From NCBI RefSeq assembly GCF_036324505.1, contig NC_086366.1, forward strand, positions 15,811,427 to 15,875,426: 64,000 nucleotides of DNA. Direction: 5' to 3'. Below, in pieces: positions 44,947 through 54,465 of the stretch (the first letter of the stretch is position 1; each line of letters opens with the position of its first letter). The DNA comes from Eleginops maclovinus (taxonomy: Eukaryota; Chordata; Actinopteri; Perciformes; Eleginopidae). The position numbers and the translations under genes were made by a program. The notes beneath the pieces were generated by a model. The model was not told the origin of the DNA. It worked only from the letters and a program-made list of their open reading frames with translations, and did no database searches.

Positions 44947-47900
44947 GCTGCTTCCGACACATTTTCTTTCTTGCCTAGTACCGTCAAGGTTTCAGAATTT
45001 GGTCGTTGACTTGGCACTGGTTATTTCCAACATCAATAGGGTTAAACATCAAACAGTAATGATGAATATTGATGTAACAGAGATTGGACTGCATGATTCT
45101 GAGCTTTTTATGGACTGATCACTTTCTCACGTAACTAATATGATTGCTTTGTATTCCTTTACTGACTCTACGGTTGTGTTTGGGCCCCGCTCAAATGTTA
45201 GAAACAGTACATTTATACGTTTTTTTGGAGGTGAATGAAAATAAAATAAAATGTTGATTCTGAATTTGATGTTTACATGGTATAGGCCTAGTTGCAGTAT
45301 TCCTTTCTGGATAAAGCTTTGGGATGGATTAACCATCTTTCTCTCCCCCTTCCTCTCCGCCGGCTTCATGTTTAATGGGCCTGTTGGGCCTCCTGACAAA
45401 ATTATTCATTTATCTTCTTCTAAGTGATAACTGTAATATGGGAGACAGAAAAATGATAGCAAACCTGGGTGAGATAATCGATGGGTTTCCAATGTCCTCA
45501 CCCTTTTTGTATGATGAATGAAATGCAATCTCCATCTCACCATATGCGTCCCTCTTCAACAGCAAAGTGTGACTGTAGTACAGTAGGCTTGTGTTACATC
45601 ATCAGTGAAATCATGTGGGAACAATGACGTCGCTCAATGCTGCTCCATTTACAATTCAAGATGGAATCAAGGCTCACTGCAAGAGCTAAGACCTCCTCTT
45701 CACGTCTGACTTAGCTTCCTTTCATAAGGATGGAAATCAACAATGGTAAAAACAAAGGTTCCTTTTCTTATACAACTTTTAAAATATTTCACATTGTGTC
45801 AGAATGTTTCACATATTTTTTAATTTATTTGGGAGATACAACAAACAATAGATATCCCTTCCTCTGAAGAAGACACAGCAGGTCTCTCTTCAGTTGCTGC
45901 AAGACCTCAGCCAATCAGTTCACTGCTATAATGTTTGATTGAAGGCAAATACCTTTCTATTTGGTCCCTGACCTAATGATGAGACCCAAATGATCGAAGG
46001 CACAACATGGTCATACCTTGCAGAACGGTAACAGCAGGACAACCATCAGCAAGACCCACATGTAGGATTGACCTGATTGACCCCTGACCACACACTGCCA
46101 TCATATTCAGTTGAACATGCAGCTCTTATAAAAAAAACAGAAACCAAGGCATGTTATTCTGATGCACTTGAAGAGTCCTTGTCACTCTTATCATACTCTT
46201 TGGAGAAGACTGCCCTATACTTTGTAAAACTACAAATGAATGAAAGACTCTATTCATGCATATTAAGTGAGATGTTCTTAAATGAGGATCCTCTCCATAG
46301 AGCCCGTCAGCTCCTCCAGCTGGATGCTGTCCCTCTGGCTCAGCAGCCCCCTGCACTGCACTAGTGGTTCATGGTATAACAGTAATGTCTCAATAGTGTC
46401 CTCTCTATTGGGTGTGTTTTTCTGTTTATTAAGTTGTATTTTCTTTATTCTTTATTACCCTTCTTTTTGCAGAGGGGGAGGGGTTTTGATACTGACTTTG
46501 TGTCTTTGTTCTACTATCACCTCAGCCTACGTTGAAAAAAGACAGTTTTCTTCCGTTTCATCTATTTGCTTTTTTTATTTTTATTGTATTGTTATTTTAT
46601 GGCAACAATCCCAAATCTATCAGCCAACATGGCTTATTAACGTTAGTCAATTGGTATTGGCACAAAAAATCCCTTCCTCCCAAATGTAATCCTTTTACAA
46701 ATTCCATAAAACAGAGAAAAGCATCATTTTGAAAAACTAAAACCCATAAATGTGCTATTTTTTTAAATGAAAAATGCCAAACAATTCATTTTGTTTATCA
46801 ACATTACTGTCCATTAAATGTTCCGTCAGTCAGTTCTTTGTTCTTTCAGCACTACATCATGACTTGGGGCTTCATTAAAACGATACAAAACATAATTAAA
46901 TATTCATTTAAAACCATCTTCGAAAGCAATTTTGTTTGTGTCTGTTTATTTTTCTCTGAACCAGAGCAGCAATAGTGATTCATGATCATCTGCAGACATT
47001 TCTCGACAAGTCTTTCACTTCAAGCGTCAACCAGCGCTCTGCAAAATGATATTAAAGTCAGACACAGACGTTCTGAGAAAGGTCCATTTGGGAAATCCAG
47101 CTGAAACAGGTGAAGTGCTGGGCCTGCTCTCTTTTCACCTCCATTATCTGGGATTTTAGTTTTGTCTTATCAAATAACTGAAGCTGCCAAGAACACTGCT
47201 GACAGGCTGCTTCAGAGCTTTAGAGGCTGCTTATTGGACCAGAATATGTTTAAGGATGGAACTGACAACGGAAAAAAACCAACAACTGGATTTGGAGACA
47301 ATTTCTGGGAAGTGTCATCCATGCGTGTGTTGGGTATTTAATCTATTCAGACTTTTCAAGGAATTCATGTGTTATCTTAACTGTGAAAGTCAGTGAATCA
47401 GACCTCAGACTGTAGTTTCAAAGCTTCCTTATCTCTCTCTTTTTATATCTTATAGATGCCACAGTTTTTATCCAGTATTGAGAAGGAAAGGCACGAAAGA
47501 GACTATGGATTTGTTGCAGCCAGAACTACTTGACTCTACTAATGATGGGGAGTGGATCAGACAGATCCAGGTCTGAGAGAGTTGAGAGAAGCTGCGTGGC
47601 CTTAGGACGTTATAGAGATGACATTACACGCACGTGACCCAGTGAAGCACTATGGGGGGAATATTAAAACATCCTTTCCTCAGGGCCTGCTTACAATAGA
47701 GCCACAGACTGTGGGTTTTAGTGGTTGTTTGTCCCTGAATGGCTTTTGTGGTGGTCAATATATCACTCCTGTGAGGTTTGAGTTATTAGGTTATTAATCA
47801 GGTTTCAATTAAGATTATGAATTAGGTCAAACGCAGCACTGAGGCGAGATTGTTGTGTTTATTCTTACTGGGCGCATGCACTGAAAACCTGCCTCATACG

Positions 47901-48693
47901 TGTTGCTTTTTAGCTTAAGATTTTAATGTGCTTCTCTCAAAACTGGAAACATATTAAGATCTCAGAGCGATGGGAAAATTAGAACAGTGTGTCCTTGTCA
48001 TTCATCAAATCAAAAATAAATAGGCCATCACTGCGAGCAGAGGATCCCTGAGGACATGTAACCCTAGATTGGCAAACCTTTAGGCATTATATGGCCTCTC
48101 TCCACTTGGAAGCAGTTGCTCTGTGGGACAAAAGACGCCTTTGACACTGTTAGAGACTTTTGTAAAGTATCTAATATCTACTAGGTATAACCATCTGTTC
48201 AGGCTTGCATCTCTTCAGACAATGCTTAAGACAACTTTGTGCTCCGTTGATCAGATTTGACCGTTCACCTTCTGCTATGCACTTGGCAATATGTATCATC
48301 TTTTTCTCACAAGGCTATTTGCTTCAAATAAAGACTTGCAGATTTTTCCTTTTGCCTAGGGCAGCTGTTATGAAGTGATTGCTCTTCCTAGCCCTATTGC
48401 TGCCTTTTTATGTCTTATTTGAGTGTGTTAGAATCAGGGAATAACAGGACTCTGAAAAAAGGGGCTTTTCACACTTGAAAGTCTGAGCAAAGGTTCATTA
48501 TTTAGTTTTGGTGTACATATGATTGTGTTTTTCTTGTTTTTACTTTGCAATTATGCGAATCCACTAAATAACTATATACAACGTCTTTTTATCACCTAGG
48601 AAGGAGCTTATTCAGCAACAAACTGAAAACAACACTATACGTTTACTGCCACTTGACAACTCGATTGTTAATTACTCTTCTGCTCCGATGGCT
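44947..48693. other. Non-coding, probable gene B intron 1
   Basis: The longest frame, 46282-46689 on the plus strand (135 codons), passes through T-rich intronic-looking sequence and shows no domain. The overlapping frames at 46077-46364 and 46532-46732 are similar. The 46960-47260 stretch is less AT-rich and could be regulatory. No splice-bounded exon convinced me. Confidence 0.4.
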
Positions 48694-48717
48694 GTCTCTC
48701 TCTCTCTCTCTTCTCTC

Positions 48718-48758
<41 letters not shown>
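48694..48758. repeat. (CT)n microsatellite
   Basis: About 65 bp of CT with two interruptions (TTCT near 48711 and GTCT near 48725). Polypurine on the other strand. Confidence 0.95.
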
Positions 48759-48760
<2 letters not shown>

Positions 48761-48779
48761 GTTTACCACACATGCTAAG

Positions 48780-49040
48780 CACTGAACTGTTCTCAGTAGA
48801 CGCTCTGCAACTCTTTATAACGTGACGATAGCCGGAACCTCCTTTAATAGGTCAGAAAGTTGGAACCACGCTCTTTACGAACCAGACCATGGTTTGATTT
48901 GGAACGAGACCACCTGTTTTGATCAAACCTGGGTCCAGCTATTCTGGTCACGGTTTCATACCTGTTATTTTGGTTTTGACCCAACTGTAAAGTCAGAAGG
49001 TCAGACCAAAGAAGGTGTAGAAGGGCCCTTAGTAATCACA
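48780..49040 (+). repeat. Possible dispersed repeat
   Basis: Unusual recurrence of GAACCAGACC/GACCA-type words (GAACCACGC, CGAACCAGACC, GAACGAGACC, GTCAGACC) together with raised CpG. It resembles a family of teleost repeats rich in GAACC words. An 82-codon frame at 48822-49070 lies inside and is not a recognised protein. Weak call. Confidence 0.3.
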
Positions 49041-51739
49041 GCCCTGCCTTTTGGCCCATGTGGTCACTAAAGAAACAAACAAGTGTACAATCATGTCACT
49101 ATTCATGCTGGAAGAAGTGTCGCGATTTTCTAGAGCCCCAGTTGCACTCCTCAACGCAAACTCCTGAAAGCAAGCTTTTCAGTGTGTCAGTCTGATTTTA
49201 AGAAAATGAGTGCAGATCTCATCTTACTGTCGTAAAGCAATACGCTTTTGGCTAGGATTCAGCTTTCAACTTCTTTTATGGAGTGTGAGCAGAAGCAGTG
49301 TGTGTGTCTTCAGTGTGTGCATCCATGCACACCGTGGTACATTCATTATTAAAACACTATAGGGTGCATCACTATGCTCTGAGCAGGGGAAATTTTGATT
49401 GCTGTGCCCCAGGCTTTCTTTTTATTTAGTCGCCATAGTGTGTCTCCTCTCAGCTAACGCTACACTGGCTTAGTCATTGCCTGGCAACTTGGAGATAGCC
49501 CTGTTTCACACAAAGTCATGACATGCAGTCACTTTTCTATGGGGGAAATATCCATCATTATTCTTTAAAAAAGCTGTAATTTTTTATCTCACACTGAGAC
49601 GGCACTATCTCCTGACAAGCAATAGCAGCTTCAGCTGATTGTTATCCATTCAATATGCAGGATCCTCTTTTGAGAGGATGTCACTGATTCCCACAGATAA
49701 AATAATTCTGTAGGCAGATATAGCCTAAAGTCAACTTAATATTATTATTACCCATGTACATTATTTCTATGTGAGACATTTTGTTGATTATTTGCATAGC
49801 ATTCCAAAGCTTTCCGACCATCGCATTCAAAACTACTTACTCTCATTCAGAGAAATGTGGTCTTGAAAAAAGATTTCAATGTGTCACTTTTTTAAATAAA
49901 TGTGTTATTTCTACAGCCAACCTTTTGATAGCTGCCTGAAGGGTAGGGATTGATATGATCAATGTCCTTGGTTAATATAGTAGTATGTCTTTGTACAATT
50001 ACTACCTTTATCTCACCATCATTATTTATCTTTTTTGAGTCATCAAAGGAAAACAAAGATATTTATATTCAGAATAAAATATTTAACATTCACATCACAC
50101 AAGTTCATTGATTTCTCTGTTCTCAACAAAAAATCTAGTGTTTTTCCCCAGCTGAAATGTCAAGACACTCTTCTAAAATCACCCAGCTGTGAGCGCATTG
50201 GAGGCGCAGCATTTTGTCATCTGGAGCGTCTGGTTGCTATGATACAGAATAACGGGTAGAAATGTATATGTCCTACTTGCTGTGGCTTATGCTCTGTATG
50301 AAACGGAGCGGAGGCATGTACAGAGAGAGGACCGCTGCTCTATGTGGGTTCATTACATTTTATCCACAATAAATGATTGCGGTGATTATAATTGTTGTGT
50401 ACAAGACCTGAAGTTAGACGTAGCCCGCTTGTTTGTGGTATCAAACTCGGCCCTCCGCCACTATGATTGGATGGACGTGTTAAAGTGACAGTACAGCGTT
50501 ATACCAGAAACGTGTCTTGTGGACAAAGGTTACAGGTCGACAAAGCTAAAGTGTGAATGATGGTATATTAAGACTGAACCTACGGGCGACTCGTTGGCTC
50601 GCTGGGGGCTACCAAGCGCTCATGAGCATTGAGTGTGCTAACCCTGTCCTACAGCCACATGCCATTATCATTTTTACAAATAGGAGAGGATGTGATGTCA
50701 TTGGGATACTGAAATAACTTCATTTAATCCTTATTTGTGCAGATTAATTTAAAGTTGTGTAATCCCAAGTATTACCAAAGATAGAAAGTAAATACATGGC
50801 AACATTACATCCATTTCTTTTATTGTAGAAGTGTGTAGCCCCTGTAAATGCAAGTGCATGAATACTGATTGACTCCACAGTATGTTAAATATAAAGTGTA
50901 AAGCTCCCTATTTAATAATACATTATTTTCATTCAAAATTAAACGTTATACAAAGGTGCTCATTTAGCAATCTGAAATCTTAATAACCACTTTGAAGATG
51001 TAAAAAAAAAAACATAGTCTGTACCGGCGTTTCAAGGCCGCTCGTGTTCTGCAATACGTGGAGTAATAAAGCTGTCGTCAACAGATGTGACAGATGGCAT
51101 TGTGAAATGAATGCTTTTTTTTTTTACCATTGTGACAGCTAGTTCCCTTACAGCTGAGGTGTAGGTAATTTTAACCGGGATGCATTAAGACATGTATTTC
51201 TCACAGAACCCCCTTCACCAGACCGATGAACCACACAGACAGATGCTGACTATTTACCACAAACCCTGTTCCATTTTATTAACCTCAACCTATCAGATGT
51301 AATCTCTAAAGCTTTGGTTTTGTAGACATTTCAGAGGCTATAAGGGCTCATTTTAATGTTTTTCTCCCAATAAATGCTCTAAATTGCTCACATTAATAGG
51401 CAATATTAATGAGAGTTGAACAGAGCACTTAGCAGAATTCCTGGACACAACAGACCGGAGGTGGAAGATTGGAGGGGATTAGAGTCCATCTCTGATTCAG
51501 AGGTCACTGGAGGACTATAGTTAACTCGTCATTGCTAGAGATCTGGTGTTGCATCAGATGTTGTGAAATGCTGAGAGCAGTTTGGATATGGTTTGGCTTG
51601 GCATCCTTGGACAGGTACCCCACCATATTCCCCTTATCAAAGAGTTTTCTGACAAAAGGGTTAGGGTGTGTGTCGGTAGTGTTCTTCTTTGGCTGCGTTT
51701 AACCTTGTGACAGATTGAGAGGGCACGAGGATTTGCTAA
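49041..51739. other. Non-coding, probable gene B intron 1
   Basis: The 50160-50630 part is CpG-richer than its surroundings and has two adjacent short plus-strand frames (50035-50259 and 50282-50488) without domains. It might be a mobile-element fragment. Otherwise AT-rich, with nothing recognised. Confidence 0.35.
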
Positions 51740-52035
51740 TCCTGTGTCTGGAAAGGCTTAAACCGGTTTCATACTTCTCGTGGTCAGGACTGTGTGGAGG
51801 GTGATATTGCACAATTGCGGCAAGGTAGGTGCTGTGTCGAGGGTCTGGAGAAGTTCTGAGCAGCAACCTGTGCACCAAGCTGTGTACATCCCATATTATT
51901 TAACCTCGGCAGTGTCGCAGGGACAGCATAGCAACGATTGGCTCGGGGCAGATGTCAGTCACAGCTGAATGACCAGACGTTCAAGGGGATCGACGTCGCG
52001 CCGTGCTGACCAAACTGACTCACAAATACTCTGGC
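51740..52035 (+). repeat. Possible CpG-containing dispersed repeat
   Basis: Starts TTTCATACTTCTCGTGGTCA and runs to about GACGTCGCGCCGTGCTGACC. It contains GAAGTTCTGAGCAGCAACCTG and GATTGGCTCGGGGCAGA, a mixed GC-rich texture that breaks sharply from the flanks and looks like a partly CpG-decayed mobile element. Frames on both strands here (51780-51968 plus, 51955-52296 minus) have no recognised domain. Weak call. Confidence 0.3.
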
Positions 52036-52795
52036 AATAGGGTAATTTGTGCATATAGAAAGAGGAACACAGCGACTGAAATTGCAATATCCAAACAAAC
52101 TTTGTATGTAATGCATTGCCATCTTTTTTAAAGTAATGGTTTCTTTCAGTATGCATGTTGTCAGTTTGTCTTTATTAGGATGTCTATCACACTCCTCCCT
52201 AAAGGATCTCCTCTCAGTGTGACTCATTGACTTCCACTGCCTGAAAGATGTCTTGCACCCTTTGCCAGCAGAAGCCGGATGTGTCATGAACCCCATTGTG
52301 CATTTTTTCCATGGATGCCATAGAGAGCAAAGGCAGATGACAGACCCTCCTAAAGCAAATAAAAAATATCACTTCATAGTGGCCATGCCAGTATAGATAG
52401 AGAGAGTATCTTTGCAGCCTTAATATGTTGGAAAATAATGGCACATCCTCTGGAAGAACAACAATATACTATTACTGCTTTCCAAAATGATTATCATTGT
52501 TGATGTAGTGTCCTAGCAATTCTTTACTAATCATTGAGCCTGCAATTTTCAACAATTGTAGTTTTATGTTCCTGGTTTAACATTAGTGTCTAGTATCTAT
52601 TGTTTTCAAGCCAAACACATTTGAAACATAGCGTTTTATGAAAATGAATGCACGTTTTGTACATTTCTACTTAAATGTTTCATTAATTGACTATGATTAA
52701 ACCACTTTGCTCTCGGAAACAAATCTGTAACCGTGCTGTATATGCAAACTGCAATCATACACTGTTTTCTCAATGCTAGCTGGTGATTTGTATAT
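52036..52795. other. Non-coding, probable gene B intron 1
   Basis: AT-rich with no features. Ends in TATATATAGG, the target into which the LTR element inserted. Confidence 0.5.
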
Positions 52796-52800
52796 ATAGG

Positions 52801-53109
52801 TGTGAGCGGGATGGCTCAGGTAACAGGTAAGAGACGGAAGCGTTCGGCGTTGGGCAAAAACAATGCGTTTATTGGTTGAGAATAGTGCCCACAACAGGCA
52901 GCTCCGCGGTACTTTCCGAGCGGGGAAGGCCAGGACGGGGTGTGTCGTCTTCCCAGGACCCAGCCTACTGCAAGACAGATCAGAACCAGGTTACCAACAT
53001 GCCTTATATTAAACGCCTGATTACCTGATTCCGATCAGCTGTCTGGTCTCCGGCCGAGCCACTCCCCTCACCCCAGCAGCCGGCGCTCTAACCACACCCG
53101 GCTGCCACA
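52801..53109 (-). repeat. 3' LTR
   Basis: 309 bp. On the minus strand it begins TGTGGCAGCC and ends CCCGCTCACA (TG...CA ends). It holds an AATAAA polyadenylation signal (plus-strand TTTATT at 52868-52873) and an A/T-rich TATA-like word (plus-strand TTATATTAAA at 53004-53013) in otherwise GC-rich sequence. The pol frame runs into it and stops at TAA, 53023-53021. Confidence 0.93.
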
Positions 53110-54115
53110 TACCCCCACCGCCCGACTCAGGCCGGGATCCCGCCGGCCGACAGCCGACCTCCCCCCCCCCCTCCGCCGAGCGGGAGAGGAAATCGGCCAC
53201 GACCATCCGGTTACCCGGCCTGTGGATCACCTTGAAGTTAAACGGCTGTAACGCCAGATACCAACGAGTGATCCGGGCGTTGGCATCCTTCATGCGGTGG
53301 AGCCACTGGAGCGGGGCATGGTCCGAATAGAGGGTGAAAGGGCGCCCCAGGAGGTAGTAACGCAGGGCGCCGACCGCCCACCGTATGGCGAGGCACTCCT
53401 TTTCCACCGTACTGTAGTTCACCTCCCTCTGAGCCAGCTTACGGCTAATGTACAGTACGGGGCGGTCGACCCCCTCTACCTGCTGGGACAAAACGGCCCC
53501 CACCCCACTGTTCGAGGCGTCGGTCTGCAAAACAAAAGGTAGAGAGAAGTTAGGGGTGAACAGAAGCGGCTTTCCACAGAGGGCTTTCTTAACCCTCTCA
53601 AACGCCAGCTGACATTGCTCCGTCCACTGGACCGGATCTGAAGCACCCTTTCGGGTCAGGTCGGTCAGAGGGCTGGTCAGCTCCGAAAAGGCGGGGATGA
53701 ACCGCCTGTAGTAACCGGCCAGCCCCACGAACCTCCTGACCTCTTTTTTCGTCTTGGGCACCGGACAGGCAGAAATGGCGGCAGTTTTCTCTATCTGTGG
53801 CCGCACCTGCCCGCCGCCCAAGTGGTACCCCAGATACCGTACCTCCCTCCGCCCAACCGCACACTTCTTTGGGTTGGCCGTGAGCCCCGCCTGCCTCAGG
53901 GACTCGAGCACTGCCCCCACCTGCTGCATATGCTGCCCCCATGTCTCACTGTGGATGATGACATCATCCAAGTAAGCAGCAGCATATGCAGAGTGGGGAC
54001 GCAGCACTCGGTCCATGAGCCGTTGGAAGGTGGCTGGAGCCCCGAACAACCCGAAAGGAAGTGTGACAAACTGGTACAAACCGTACGGAGTGGAGAAGGC
54101 CGTTTTTTCCTTCCG
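53021..54115 (-). pseudogene. 5'-truncated reverse transcriptase / RNase H (pol) of Ty3/gypsy element
   Basis: An open minus-strand frame of 364 codons starting just after a TGA (54118-54116), with no ATG of its own. From the first codon after that stop: KTAFSTP and LYQF..LPFGL at residues 4-23 (RT motif B region), YLDD catalytic box at 48-51, the RT thumb and connection with LGY (95-97) and the GYYRRFIP word (about 134-141). RNase H follows with its acidic residues at about D199 (QTDAS), E240 (EKECLA), D265 (YSDH) and D308 (ADFLSR). The first catalytic Asp of RT (motif A) lies in the deleted part, so an active polymerase is not expected. After ADFLSR the frame passes through a G-rich stretch into the LTR, with no zinc-binding or DDE integrase domain. 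No stop or frameshift interrupts the remaining part, consistent with a young copy. Confidence 0.93.
53110..53123 (-). other. Probable polypurine tract
   Basis: On the minus strand GGGCGGTGGGGGTA abuts the TG of the 3' LTR, where plus-strand DNA priming occurs in LTR elements. It is interrupted by one C and two T. A longer run of 11 G (plus-strand C, 53161-53171) lies 38 bp further upstream. Confidence 0.6.
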
Positions 54116-54132
54116 TCATCTGAGGGGTTCAC

Positions 54133-54150
54133 GTCCCTGTTCAGGTGCCA
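54133..54150 (-). other. Primer binding site, tRNA-Lys-like
   Basis: On the minus strand TGGCACCTGAACAGGGAC starts one base after the 5' LTR. It is complementary to a tRNA 3' end beginning TGG, and resembles the tRNA-Lys(UUU) site, differing from my recollection of that site at two positions. Confirms element polarity and that the deletion starts downstream of the primer site. Confidence 0.8.
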
Positions 54151-54151
54151 C

Positions 54152-54460
54152 TGTGAGCGGGATGGCTCAGGTAACAGGTAAGAGACGGAAGCGTTCGGCG
54201 TTGGGCAAAAACAATGCGTTTATTGGTTGAGAATAGTGCCCACAACAGGCAGCTCCGCGGTACTTTCCGAGCGGGGAAGGCCAGGACGGGGTGTGTCGTC
54301 TTCCCAGGACCCAGCCTACTGCAAGACAGATCAGAACCAGGTTACCAACATGCCTTATATTAAACGCCTGATTACCTGATTCCGATCAGCTGTCTGGTCT
54401 CCGGCCGAGCCACTCCCCTCACCCCAGCAGCCGGCGCTCTAACCACACCCGGCTGCCACA
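54152..54460 (-). repeat. 5' LTR
   Basis: 309 bp, apparently identical to 52801-53109. Carries the TATA-like word (plus-strand 54355-54364) and AATAAA (plus-strand 54219-54224). As the upstream LTR on the minus strand, it would drive transcription toward lower coordinates, antisense to the candidate gene B. Confidence 0.93.
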
Positions 54461-54465
54461 ATAGG

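Larger units (their letters stand above)
52796..54465 (-). mobile_element. Internally deleted Ty3/gypsy LTR retrotransposon with target duplication
   Basis: A complete insertion on the minus strand. ATAGG at 52796-52800 is repeated at 54461-54465, a 5-bp target-site duplication. Inside it are two 309-bp LTRs (52801-53109 and 54152-54460), which I could not distinguish by eye at any base. The internal part is only 1042 bp: a primer binding site next to the 5' LTR, a truncated RT/RNase H frame, and a purine-rich tract before the 3' LTR. Gag, protease, the N-terminal half of RT and integrase are absent, so the copy is non-autonomous. GC and CpG are far above the host background and not decayed, which with the matching LTRs points to a recent insertion. 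The domain order (RNase H directly before the 3' LTR) suggests a Gmr1-like parent, a deuterostome Ty3/gypsy group in which integrase precedes RT. An alternative is a second deletion that removed a downstream integrase. Confidence 0.93.

Noticed and set aside
46282..46689. 135-codon plus-strand frame
   Set aside because: Runs through T-rich sequence, has no recognised domain and no splice or promoter context, and overlaps other equally open frames.
51955..52296. 113-codon minus-strand frame as a host gene
   Set aside because: Overlaps the CpG-containing repeat-like block at 51740-52035, has no recognised domain and no splice context.
53297..54230. Plus-strand and alternate-frame ORFs over the retroelement (for example 53598-53942 minus, 53822-54181 plus)
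   Set aside because: They are shadows of the minus-strand RT/RNase H frame in GC-rich sequence.
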